From contig JAGWMG010000002.1 in the NCBI GenBank assembly GCA_028871795.1, forward strand, positions 62,001-126,000: 64,000 bases of DNA, read 5' to 3'. Numbering within the stretch: position 1 is the stretch's first letter; every line of letters starts with the position of its first letter. This DNA is from Alphaproteobacteria bacterium. Its GTDB lineage: Bacteria > Pseudomonadota > Alphaproteobacteria > Micropepsales > Micropepsaceae. The notes under the pieces were generated by a model. That model had not been told where the DNA came from. It did no database searches and worked only from the letters and a program-made list of their open reading frames with translations. The translations under genes and the position numbers were made by a program. Of this stretch, positions 38,214 through 46,870 are shown in pieces.

Positions 38214-38316
38214 CGCAGTACGCGTAACTCCTGGTTGACCGCTCAGCTTCGGACGCGCAGATTGGCCGTCATCCGCCGCTTCGCCGGTCCTTTTGCACGC
38301 GCGCGATTTCCGATCG

Positions 38317-38433
38317 ATGGTCATCTATCTCCCCATCGCCGAGATGTCGGTTCATTGGCTTGTCGTTCCCGGCATGGGCTTCGGCGTGAGTGTCCTGTCG
38401 GGAATTTTCGGCGTCACGGTGGGCGCGCCATGA
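38317..38433 (+). pseudogene. 38-aa remnant of a TauE/SafE (TSUP) family transporter
   Basis: MVIYLPIAEMSVHWLVVPGMGFGVSVLSGIFGVTVGAP* matches the typical N-terminus (xIYLPIAEMSVN...GxxVGFLSGxFGVGGG) then stops. Confidence 0.7.
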
Positions 38434-39182
38434 GATGGCGGATCCCGCTCGCGGCCTGTGCCGTTCTTCTGTTCTGCGGCTCTGCGCATGCGGAAGAAGA
38501 ACTCGTCTCCGGCTTGTCGCAGGACGTCGTGGAGATCACCTCCAATTACACCGGCACCGACCTCACGGTCTTCGGCGCCATCGAGCGGCCGCTCGACGTG
38601 GCCAAGGACGACATCGTCGTCGTGGTGCGCGGACCCGACATCGCCATGACGGTACGGCGCAAGGACCGTTTCGCGGGCATCTGGATCAACACCGCGCGGG
38701 CGCGGCTCATGGGCGTGCCGTCGTACTATTTCGTCGCCAGCACGCGGCCCCTCGAGCAGATTTCTGCCGCGGACACTTTGCGCCGCTACGAGCTGGGTCT
38801 CGACAATCTGCGTCCCGAGCGAGCGCTCAGCGACGGCAGCGTCGCGCCCTTCGTGCGGGCGCTGGTGCGCACACAGAACGGCAAGAGCCTCTACACGCAG
38901 AGCACCGGAGCGGTGGAGATGCTGTCACCGGCGCTGTTCCGCGTGCGCGTTCCCCTTCCGGCCGTGGTGCCGCAGGGATCGTACATCGTGCAGGTCTACC
39001 TTTTCCGCGGCGGCACGGTAATCAGCGCGCAGTCCACGCCGTTGTACGTCGACCAGACGGGATTCGAGCGTCGGCTTTACGATTTGGCGCACATCCGGCC
39101 GTGGTCCTACGGCGTTTCGACGGTCCTGATGGCGCTGCTGCTGGGCTGGCTGTCCTCGTTCTTCTTCCGCCGCGGGATGTGA
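38430..39182 (+). CDS. TIGR02186-family membrane protein
   Basis: EEELVSGLSQDVVEITSNYTGTDLTVFGAIE...; ATGA overlap with the upstream TSUP remnant. Confidence 0.8.
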   Translation: MRWRIPLAACAVLLFCGSAHAEEELVSGLSQDVVEITSNYTGTDLTVFGAIERPLDVAKDDIVVVVRGPDIAMTVRRKDRFAGIWINTARARLMGVPSYYFVASTRPLEQISAADTLRRYELGLDNLRPERALSDGSVAPFVRALVRTQNGKSLYTQSTGAVEMLSPALFRVRVPLPAVVPQGSYIVQVYLFRGGTVISAQSTPLYVDQTGFERRLYDLAHIRPWSYGVSTVLMALLLGWLSSFFFRRGM

Positions 39183-39838
39183 ACGACCGCGTAGACGCGC
39201 TCGCGCCCCAGCGCATAAACGGCGAAGCCGCCGGCGAACAGCGAGACGATGGCCGGATCGCGCACGTCGAGCCCGCCGCTATAGGCGCCGAACGCCGGCA
39301 AGAGCAGGCGCGTGCCGTCCGAAACGAAACAGCGCCGCCGTACGCTCAAGCCGCGCCCTCCCACCACCGTCGCCGGGTGCAGATGGCCCGCGACCTCGCC
39401 TTTTTACCGGCCGGCGCCGGGAACGTGACGCAGCAGCAGTCCGCCGAGCGCAATCTCCGCCGCGACGCGTCCGCCCAGCCAGACGGGCGGCCGGGGATCG
39501 TGATTGCCTTCCACCCAGATCCATTCGGCGCGCGCCGCCAGCGCGGCCAGCATGGCGCGTTCTTCGCCGTCCAGGCGGCCGGGTGCGCCGCCGTCGTGGA
39601 AGGAATCGCCCAGCGCGACGATCCGCTGCGGCGCGAAGCGCTCAACCGCTTCCGCCATGCGCTTGATCGTGCTGCGGGTGTCGTAGGGCGGCAGCAGGCT
39701 GCCGCGCCGCGCGAACGACGAGCCTTTCTCGAAATGCAGGTCGGCGAAGACGAGCGTCTTTTCCGCCGGCCAGAACGCGGCGCCGGACTTGTCGAGCGTC
39801 AGCCTCTCGCCGTTTACGGAAATCTCGCCGCCAGTCAT
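39107..39838 (-). pseudogene. pdeM: Ligase-associated DNA damage response endonuclease PdeM, interrupted by an in-frame TAA (39404-39406)
   Basis: FADLHFEKGSSFARRGSLLPPYDT, ALGDSFHD, EGNHD upstream of the stop; GHLHPATV and SVRRRCFVSDGTRLLLPAFGAYSGGLDV downstream in the same frame. Confidence 0.85.
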
Positions 39839-39918
39839 GCCGGCACACTAGCAGAGAGTCTTTCGCCTTGCTCGCCTTGGGTCTCGTGCGTACCTTTCCC
39901 GCCGTTCATGGGACAGCG

Positions 39919-40680
39919 ATGCCGATGCGCAACAAACTGCGGGCGTCCGCCGCCGTCATGGCCGCCTTCATGCTCGCCGGCGCGGCTATGGCGGGACCGC
40001 CGTTCCGCACCGACGATCCCGAGCCGGTCGATTACCAGCATTGGGAGGTCTATGCGTTCTCGCTCGGCACTGAGACGCACGGCGACACCTCGGGCATCCT
40101 GCCGGGAATCGAGGTCAATTACGGCGTGGTGCCGGACGTTCAGCTTCATGTCGTCATGCCGCTCGCCTACAACAGCCCGGGCGGCAGCGGCCTGCATTTC
40201 GGCTACGGCGACACCGAACTGGGCGTCAAGTACCGCTTCGTCCGGGAGGATGAGAACGGCTGGCGCCCGATGATCGGGATTTTTCCGTTGGTCGAGTTGT
40301 CGACCGGCAGTGCCCGGCGCGGGCTGGGCGCCGGCGTCACGCGCGAATTCCTGCCGCTGTGGATCCAGAAGAGTTTCGGCGGCTGGACGACTTACGGCGG
40401 CGGCGGCTACGAGATCAATCCCGGCGCGGGGAACAGGAACTATTGGTTCACGGGCTGGTATCTCCAGCGCCAGGTGACCAAGCAGCTCGCGCTCGGCGGC
40501 GAGATTTTCCACCAGACCGCCGATAGCGTTGGCGCGCGCGACTCGACCGGCTTCAACCTCGGCGGCGTCTTCGACTTCACCGAACACCGCCACATCCTGT
40601 TTTCCGCCGGCCGCGGGCTGCAGAACGCCCGCGACACCAACCGGTTCTCGTATTACCTCGGATACCAGCTGACGTTTTGA
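39919..40680 (+). CDS. Secreted/outer-membrane beta-barrel-like protein
   Basis: Signal peptide, RTDDPEPVDYQHWEVYAFS, terminal aromatic FSYYLGYQLTF; ATG choice uncertain. Confidence 0.65.
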   Translation: MPMRNKLRASAAVMAAFMLAGAAMAGPPFRTDDPEPVDYQHWEVYAFSLGTETHGDTSGILPGIEVNYGVVPDVQLHVVMPLAYNSPGGSGLHFGYGDTELGVKYRFVREDENGWRPMIGIFPLVELSTGSARRGLGAGVTREFLPLWIQKSFGGWTTYGGGGYEINPGAGNRNYWFTGWYLQRQVTKQLALGGEIFHQTADSVGARDSTGFNLGGVFDFTEHRHILFSAGRGLQNARDTNRFSYYLGYQLTF

Positions 40681-40681
40681 G

Positions 40682-43168
40682 CTACTCCACCCGCATGGCG
40701 TCCGCGATGAGCGCGTCCTCGGCTTCGCGCAGGACGTCCTCGCCCGCCTCGCCCGCCACCATCTCCTTGCTGATCTCCAGCAGCGCCGGCACCGCCAGCG
40801 GCGAGACGCGATCGAGCGCGCGGCTGACGATGCGTCCCTTCACCCGCTTCAGCATCTCGCCCAGCCGCGCGATGTCGAGCAGGCCGGCGGCGGCGTCCTG
40901 ATAGGTCGCGCGCAGCAGGATGTGGTCGGGCTCGTGCTCGCGCAGCACGTCGTAGATCAGATCGGTGGAGAACGTCACCTGGCGGCCGGTCTTCTCCTTG
41001 CCGGGCGAACGGCGCTGGATCAGTCCGGCGACGATCGCGCAATTGCGGAAGGTGCGCTTGTAGAGATTGGATTCCAGGAGCCAGGCGTCGAGATCGTCGC
41101 CCAACATGTCCTCGTCGAACAGCCTGCCGAGATCGAGGCCGGCGAGGTCGCGCAGGCCCCACACCGCCAACGCGTATTCGTTGGCGCAGAACCCCGTCGG
41201 GCGCAGCTTGAGCCGCTCCAGCCGGCGCGTCAGCAACATGCCGAGCGTCTGATGCGCCAGGCGCCCCTCGAAGGGATAGCAGACGAGGAAGAAGCGGGCG
41301 CCGCGCGGAAACGTCTCCACCAGCAACTGCCCCGGCTGCGGCAGCACCGAGCGCCATTCCTGGATGCGCAGCCATTCGTGCACGGGATCGGGCAGGGCCT
41401 GCCACGATTTGGGATCGGACACCATCTCGCGCACGCGCCGGGCGAGAAAGGTGGAGAGCGGAAACTTTCCGCCCACGTAAGACGGGATCTGGGCCTCGCC
41501 GTCGTGGGTGCGCGAGACGAACGCCGCATCGTCGCGGATGCCCTCGAAGGCCAGTACCTCGCCGGCGAAGACGAAGGTGTCGCCGGGCGCCAACTGTTCG
41601 ACGAAGTATTCTTCGAGCCGGCCCAGCACGCGCCCGCCCGCGCCCATCGGCCGGCCGCGCGCCTGCAGGCGGATGTCGATCATCGGCTCCTCGACGATGA
41701 CGCCGACATTCAGCCGGTATTGCCGGGCGAGGAGCGGATGGGCGATGCGCCACGATCCTTCCGGCGTCCGGCGCAGCTTGGCGTAGCGGTCGTAGCGCTT
41801 CAGCGCATAGCCGCCCGTCGCCGCGAAATCGACGACGCGATCGAAATCCTCGCGGCTCAGCGCGCGGTACGGCGAGGCCGAAACCGCTTCCGCATACAGC
41901 GCGTCGGCGTCGAACGGCGCCGAGCACGCCATGCCCAGCACATGCTGCGCCAGCACGTCGAGCCCGCCGTCGCGCAGCCGCTCGCCGTCGAGTTCGCCCG
42001 CCATCACCGCCGCGCGCGCCGCTTCGCACTCCAGCACCTCGAAACGGTTGGCGGGCACCAGCAGCGCGCGGCTGGGCTCGTCGAGGCGGTGATTGGCGCG
42101 GCCGATGCGCTGCACCAGCCGCGCGGCGCCCTTGGGCGCGCCGATGCAGATCACCTTGTCCACCGCGCCCCAGTCGATGCCGAGATCGAGCGTGGAGGTG
42201 CACACCACGGCGCGCAGCCTGCCCGTCGCCATGGCGGCTTCCACCTTGCGGCGCTGGCCGGGGGCCAGCGAACCGTGGTGCAGCGCGATCGCCAGGTTGT
42301 CCTCGTTGAGGCGCCACAGATCCTGGAACGTCAGTTCCGCCTGTCGCCGCGTGTTGACGAAAACAAGCGCGGTTTTCGCGGACTTGATCGCCGCCATCAC
42401 GCCGGCCATGGCGTGACGCGCCAGATGGCCGGCCCAGGGCACATATTCTTCCGACGCCAGGATGGAGACCTGCGGCACCGCGCCGGCGGCTCCGCGCAGC
42501 AGCGCCGCGCGCGCCTCCCCGCCCGGCGGCTGGGGCACCAGATAGCGTTGCAGCGGCGCGGGATCGGCCACCGTCGCGGACAGCCCGACGCGGCGGTGCG
42601 CCGGTGCCAATTTCTGCAAACGCGCCAGCCCCAGCGCCAGAAGGTCGCCGCGCTTGGAGTTGTGCAGGGCGTGCAGTTCGTCCAGCACCACGCGCTTCAG
42701 ATGTTCGAACATCCGCGGCGCGTCGCGATGCGACAGCAGCAGCGCGAGCTGTTCGGGCGTGGTCAACAGGATGTCCGGCGGCGAGTAACGCTGCCGCCGG
42801 CGGCGTGACGGCGGCGTGTCGCCGGTGCGCGTTTCGGCGCGCACGTTAAGTCCCATCTCGGCGATCGGCGCCTCCAGATTGCGCGCCACGTCCACCGCCA
42901 GCGCCTTCAGCGGCGAGATATAGAGCGTATGAAGCGTGCGGCCCGTCCGCCGTAGCCTCGGCACCGGGCGTTGCGCCAACTCCATCAGCGTCGGCAGGAA
43001 CCCCGCCAGCGTCTTGCCGCCGCCGGTCGGCGCCACCAGCAGCACGGACTCCCCGCGCGCTGCGTGTTCCACCAGCGCAAGCTGATGCTGCCGCGGCTGC
43101 CATCCGCGCGCGGCGAACCAGCGCGCGAAAATATCGGGAAGCGAGGTGTTCGATTCTGCGGCGGCCAT
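40682..43168 (-). CDS. Ligase-associated DNA damage response DEXH-box helicase (Lhr-like)
   Basis: VAPTGGGKTLAGFLPTL, DELHALHNSKRGDLLAL, CTSTLDLGIDWG, QRIGRANHR. Confidence 0.95.
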   Translation of the reverse strand: MAAAESNTSLPDIFARWFAARGWQPRQHQLALVEHAARGESVLLVAPTGGGKTLAGFLPTLMELAQRPVPRLRRTGRTLHTLYISPLKALAVDVARNLEAPIAEMGLNVRAETRTGDTPPSRRRRQRYSPPDILLTTPEQLALLLSHRDAPRMFEHLKRVVLDELHALHNSKRGDLLALGLARLQKLAPAHRRVGLSATVADPAPLQRYLVPQPPGGEARAALLRGAAGAVPQVSILASEEYVPWAGHLARHAMAGVMAAIKSAKTALVFVNTRRQAELTFQDLWRLNEDNLAIALHHGSLAPGQRRKVEAAMATGRLRAVVCTSTLDLGIDWGAVDKVICIGAPKGAARLVQRIGRANHRLDEPSRALLVPANRFEVLECEAARAAVMAGELDGERLRDGGLDVLAQHVLGMACSAPFDADALYAEAVSASPYRALSREDFDRVVDFAATGGYALKRYDRYAKLRRTPEGSWRIAHPLLARQYRLNVGVIVEEPMIDIRLQARGRPMGAGGRVLGRLEEYFVEQLAPGDTFVFAGEVLAFEGIRDDAAFVSRTHDGEAQIPSYVGGKFPLSTFLARRVREMVSDPKSWQALPDPVHEWLRIQEWRSVLPQPGQLLVETFPRGARFFLVCYPFEGRLAHQTLGMLLTRRLERLKLRPTGFCANEYALAVWGLRDLAGLDLGRLFDEDMLGDDLDAWLLESNLYKRTFRNCAIVAGLIQRRSPGKEKTGRQVTFSTDLIYDVLREHEPDHILLRATYQDAAAGLLDIARLGEMLKRVKGRIVSRALDRVSPLAVPALLEISKEMVAGEAGEDVLREAEDALIADAMRVE

Positions 43169-43211
43169 GACGGGACAATATCAGCCCCGCCTGCCGGCCC
43201 GCCATTGCCGG

Positions 43212-43694
43212 TCAGCCCCGCGCGGCGTTCTCCAATGCGGCGACGTCGATCTTCTTCATCCCCAGCATGGCGCGCATGGCGCGGTTGGCCTTGTCCTTGT
43301 CCGGATCGCGCAAGAGCTTCGGCAGGACTTCCGGCGTGATTTGCCAGGAGAGTCCGTATTTATCCTTGAGCCAGCCGCAAGCAACTTCCTTGCCGCCTGC
43401 CGTCAGCTTTTCCCAGTAGTAATCCACTTCCGCCTGGTCGCGGCAGTCGACGATGAAGGAAACCGCCTCGTCGAACTTGAACTGCGGCCCGCCGTTCAGC
43501 GCGAGATACTTATGGCCCTCCAGCTCGAATTCCACGGTCATCACCGAACCGGGCTCCTTGCCGTGGAACTCGCGCCCCTCCGTCCCGTAGCGGCCGATGC
43601 GTCCGACGGACGCGTTCTTGAAAATCGAGACATAGAACCGCGCCGCTTCCTCGGCTTCGCTGTCGAACCAAAGGCAGGTCGTGATCTTCGGCAT
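43212..43694 (-). CDS. VOC-family protein (PhnB-like/3-demethylubiquinone methyltransferase-like)
   Basis: MPKITTCLWFDSEAEEAARFYVSIFKNASVG, GGKEVACGWLKDKYGLSWQI. Confidence 0.9.
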   Translation of the reverse strand: MPKITTCLWFDSEAEEAARFYVSIFKNASVGRIGRYGTEGREFHGKEPGSVMTVEFELEGHKYLALNGGPQFKFDEAVSFIVDCRDQAEVDYYWEKLTAGGKEVACGWLKDKYGLSWQITPEVLPKLLRDPDKDKANRAMRAMLGMKKIDVAALENAARG

Positions 43695-43704
43695 GGCGGC
43701 GCCT

Positions 43705-44106
43705 TCACATTTTCTTTTCGCAGATCACCATCCACGGGATGCCGAACCTGTCGGTGCCCGAGCCGAACTGATGGGCGAAGAAGGTCGGCGCCATCGCCAT
43801 CTGCACCTCGCCGCCCTCGGTCAGCTCTTTGAAGACGCGCAAGGCTTCCTCCGGCGCGTCGCAACGCACCGTCACTGCCATGCCTTGGGGCTTCTTGTAG
43901 CGGTCGGGCGGCGCGTCGGCGCCCATCAGCGTGGTGCTGCCTACGCCCAGGCGCGCATGGATGATCGCGTTGGCGGACACCATCTTCTCTGCGGGCGTGC
44001 CCGCGGCGCGCGCCATGGCCTCGATCTTGCCGCCGAAGACGCGCTCGTAGAACTTGAAGGCCTTTTCGCAGCTTCCGTCGAACAGCAGGTGGGCATCGGC
44101 TTTCAT
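43705..44106 (-). CDS. VOC-family PhnB-like protein
   Basis: AHLLFDGSCEKAFKFYERVFGGKIEAM, QFGSGTDRFGIPWMV; internal ATG at 44106. Confidence 0.9.
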   Translation of the reverse strand: MKADAHLLFDGSCEKAFKFYERVFGGKIEAMARAAGTPAEKMVSANAIIHARLGVGSTTLMGADAPPDRYKKPQGMAVTVRCDAPEEALRVFKELTEGGEVQMAMAPTFFAHQFGSGTDRFGIPWMVICEKKM

Positions 44107-44142
44107 GTCGGTCTCCCGTCGTTTTGCCGCAGGGCGCGGCCC

Positions 44143-44170
44143 TTGATAAAATAGGTTGGTATCAACATAG
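44143..44170. promoter_or_regulatory. Operator-like dyad between divergent VOC and MarR genes
   Basis: TTGATA-N11-TATCAA and overlapping imperfect dyad ATAGGTTGGTATCAACATAG. Confidence 0.45.
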
Positions 44171-44177
44171 TCGTCCC

Positions 44178-44621
44178 ATGTCAAATCGCAATCCGCTGCC
44201 GTTCGCAATCACGCATCGCGTTCGCGACGACTGCGTCTGCCTGCACGCGCAGCGCGCCGCCCGCGCCCTGGCGCGCCGCTTCGACGAGGCGCTGCGGCCC
44301 GCCGGACTGACGAACGGTCAGTTCTCGCTCTTGATGTCGCTCAACCGCCCGCAACCGCCCGGCATCGGCAGCGTGTCCGCGTTGCTGGCGATGGACCGCA
44401 CCACGCTCACCGCCGCTCTCAAGCCGCTGGCGCGCCGTCGCCTGTTGAAGGTTGCGGTCGGCAAGGCGGACAGGCGCGCCCGCCTTCTGGTGCTGACGCC
44501 GGCGGGCCGGTCGCTGCTGGCCGCCGCCTTGCCGCTGTGGAAGAAGGCGCACGCCGAGGTCGAGCGCCTGCTGCCGCATTCCGCCGACACCCTGCGCGCT
44601 GGTCTGCGCGCGCTCTGTTGA
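44178..44621 (+). CDS. MarR-family transcriptional regulator
   Basis: LTNGQFSLLMSLN, LLAMDRTTLTAALKPLARRRLLKVAVGKADRRARLLVLTPAGRSLL winged HTH. Confidence 0.92.
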   Translation: MSNRNPLPFAITHRVRDDCVCLHAQRAARALARRFDEALRPAGLTNGQFSLLMSLNRPQPPGIGSVSALLAMDRTTLTAALKPLARRRLLKVAVGKADRRARLLVLTPAGRSLLAAALPLWKKAHAEVERLLPHSADTLRAGLRALC

Positions 44622-44816
44622 GCCGTCGTCGCATCGCCCCCGGCCGGTAAGCAACGCATTGGTTAAATGCGAAGCCGGGAATGCGAGCCAAGCAACGCTT
44701 TCCCCGGATTCCCGCGCGGCGGTCACAGATTTGTCCCTTCAAGGCACCGCCAACCCGGCGAAAATGCGCGGACACGGCGCGGGCCTGCCCCGCCCTCGGA
44801 AAAAAAGGAGCACGAC

Positions 44817-45425
44817 ATGCAAGGAAACCACAAGCGCGTCTATCCGGCGATCGCCGTTCTCGGCCTGGCCGGTCTTCTCATCGGCTTCTCGGCAACATCG
44901 AGCCTTGCCCGCGGCGGCGCTGGAATGGGCGCCGACATGGAAACGGCCGCTGGCATGCGTGCCGGCGTGGGCATAAGCGGCATGGCGGGCGAGGACGTCG
45001 CCACGCACATCGCCACACACATCGCCGCGCCGAGTTCCGCGGAAATGGACGCCGTCAGCAACGCCGCCGCGAATGCCAGCATGCAGAGTAACGCGGCGAG
45101 CGCGGCCGCCGGCGGCAATTCCTCCACGAGCATGAGCACGCAAGGCTCGGCGAACACGAACGGGCCGAACGCGGCCGATCGCGAGACCGGCCTCGTCCAC
45201 GCGCAGGATCGCATGAACGAGAACGGCTTAGAACACAGCGCCGTCACGCCCAGCACCACCACCGATAAGGACGCGGACGAAGTCCTGCCGTCGACGACGA
45301 CGCCAACCACCACCGACACTGACAAAGCCGCGGACGAAGCCGCGACGACGACGTCGACCACCACCGACACCGAAACAACCCCGGACGACACCATGACGTC
45401 GGCGACGACAAGCACGCCGCATTAG
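44817..45425 (+). CDS. Secreted low-complexity Thr/Asp-rich protein
   Basis: Hydrophobic N-terminus; repeated TTTDTDKAADEAATTTSTTTDTETTPDD tail; AAAAAAGGAG RBS. Confidence 0.6.
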   Translation: MQGNHKRVYPAIAVLGLAGLLIGFSATSSLARGGAGMGADMETAAGMRAGVGISGMAGEDVATHIATHIAAPSSAEMDAVSNAAANASMQSNAASAAAGGNSSTSMSTQGSANTNGPNAADRETGLVHAQDRMNENGLEHSAVTPSTTTDKDADEVLPSTTTPTTTDTDKAADEAATTTSTTTDTETTPDDTMTSATTSTPH

Positions 45426-45437
45426 GAACGACCGTCT

Positions 45438-45465
45438 GCGAGCGCCCGCGCTTGCGGGCGCTCGC
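45438..45465. terminator. Strong 12-bp hairpin downstream of the Thr-rich gene
   Basis: GCGAGCGCCCGC-GCTT-GCGGGCGCTCGC perfect stem, 12 bp after stop; no T tract, so terminator type uncertain. Confidence 0.5.
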
Positions 45466-45605
45466 GCCAGACCCGTCATCCGGGGAGCTTTTCGTCCACC
45501 TTCGCCGCGCGCGCCGGTGCGGCACCAGCCGCGAAGGCGGGACTCCGTTAATCGCTCGCTAAATTTCGCCATGGCATGCTTGGCGCGTCCCGAATGGAGC
45601 GTTCC

Positions 45606-45989
45606 ATGCAACGCCAATCGTCTTTCGGACGCCGCGCGCAACGCGAACCGCAAGCCAAGGCCGCCGCGAAACCAAAGCCCGTGCCGTCCAACGAAATCCG
45701 GTCCGCAGCCGTTAGCATGGCCCAACCCGCAGCGGCGGATTTGATCGCGCCGGCGCTGGAACTCGACGCCAAGATCGACCGCGAGGTCGAGGATTGGAAA
45801 ACGAAGCGCAAGCTTCACAAGCGGTCGTTCCGCGAACCCTGGCGTTCCGTGTCCATCGCCGCCGCGATCGGCTTCGGCCTGTCCTCGTGGTTGCTGCCGG
45901 ACTCGGTCGCCAGCGTCACCGGCTGGCTGACGTCGGGCCTCGCCCTCGCCGCCTTCATCGCCGGATTCCGCAAGCCGCCGAGCGGCTGA
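45606..45989 (+). CDS. Small membrane hypothetical protein
   Basis: Two C-terminal hydrophobic segments; ATG 45606. Confidence 0.5.
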   Translation: MQRQSSFGRRAQREPQAKAAAKPKPVPSNEIRSAAVSMAQPAAADLIAPALELDAKIDREVEDWKTKRKLHKRSFREPWRSVSIAAAIGFGLSSWLLPDSVASVTGWLTSGLALAAFIAGFRKPPSG

Positions 45990-46058
45990 GACCGCCGGGG
46001 CGCGGACAGCCGAGTGCGGACCATCCTCCCTTCGACGGAGGTTTGAAAGCGGAGCTAT

Positions 46059-46781
46059 TCATTCGCTCAAGAACGCGATCACCGCTTTCTTGTAGGCGGG
46101 ATCGCCGACTGCGGTCATGTGATCCTTGCCGGGCAGGACCGCCGCGCGGCCGTTGGCGAAGGCCTCGGCCAGTGGGCCGGGAGGTCCCGTGATGTCGTCG
46201 TTCCCGCCGCACACCACCAGCACCGGCCGCGTCGAGTGCTTCAGGACTTCGGGCGCGTATTTATGCCGCGGCGAGCGCATACAGGCGGCCAGCGCCAGAC
46301 GGTCCTTGCCCCTTTGCGAGGCGAAGATGCGGAAGCGCCGCGCCACGCGGTCTTCGATGTCGTCGATGTCCTCGGTTTCCAGCGCGCTGGCCACCATGTT
46401 GCGCCAGGCGGCGTTCTCGCGGAAATACGTGGCGCCCAGCCCCGCCAGCACCACGCGCCGCAAGCGTTCGGGATGGGCCATCAGCAAATGGATGGCGAGC
46501 ATACTGCCCATGGAATAGCCCATGACATCCGCGACCGGCGCCTTGGCCGCATCCATGACGGCGAAGATGTCGTCGATCAGGCGCCCGCCATAGGAAGACG
46601 GCTCGTGCGGTTTGTCGCTGTGGCCGTGGCCGCGGCAGTCGAAGCTGACCGCGCGGAAGCCGGCCGCGGCCAGCCGGTCGATCCAGCCGGTGGAGCGCCA
46701 GTTCTGCTCGCGGCTGGAGGCGAAGCCGTGGATCAGCACGACGGGCTTGCCCTCGCCGACGCTGTCGTAGGCGATGCGCAT
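46059..46781 (-). CDS. Alpha/beta hydrolase
   Basis: PVVLIHGFASS, SFDCRGHGHSDKP, VMGYSMGSMLAIHL. Confidence 0.92.
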   Translation of the reverse strand: MRIAYDSVGEGKPVVLIHGFASSREQNWRSTGWIDRLAAAGFRAVSFDCRGHGHSDKPHEPSSYGGRLIDDIFAVMDAAKAPVADVMGYSMGSMLAIHLLMAHPERLRRVVLAGLGATYFRENAAWRNMVASALETEDIDDIEDRVARRFRIFASQRGKDRLALAACMRSPRHKYAPEVLKHSTRPVLVVCGGNDDITGPPGPLAEAFANGRAAVLPGKDHMTAVGDPAYKKAVIAFLSE

Positions 46782-46870
46782 ACCGTCGGGGGAGGTGACG
46801 AACTGGGCCAGCTTTTTGCTCCGCGGTGTTGCGACATCGACATTCGCAAAGCCGTCCGCGAGTGTCTATG

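Noticed and set aside
35777-38227. 816-aa plus-strand ORF overlapping the PodJ/SEL1-like gene in another frame
   Set aside because: Arg-rich alternative frame; the 35760-38213 frame has coiled-coil, TM and Sel1 repeats
45250-45425. Repeated ACC/GAC-rich tract considered as a CRISPR or minisatellite array
   Set aside because: No regular repeat-spacer structure; explained as codon repeats of a Thr/Asp-rich protein
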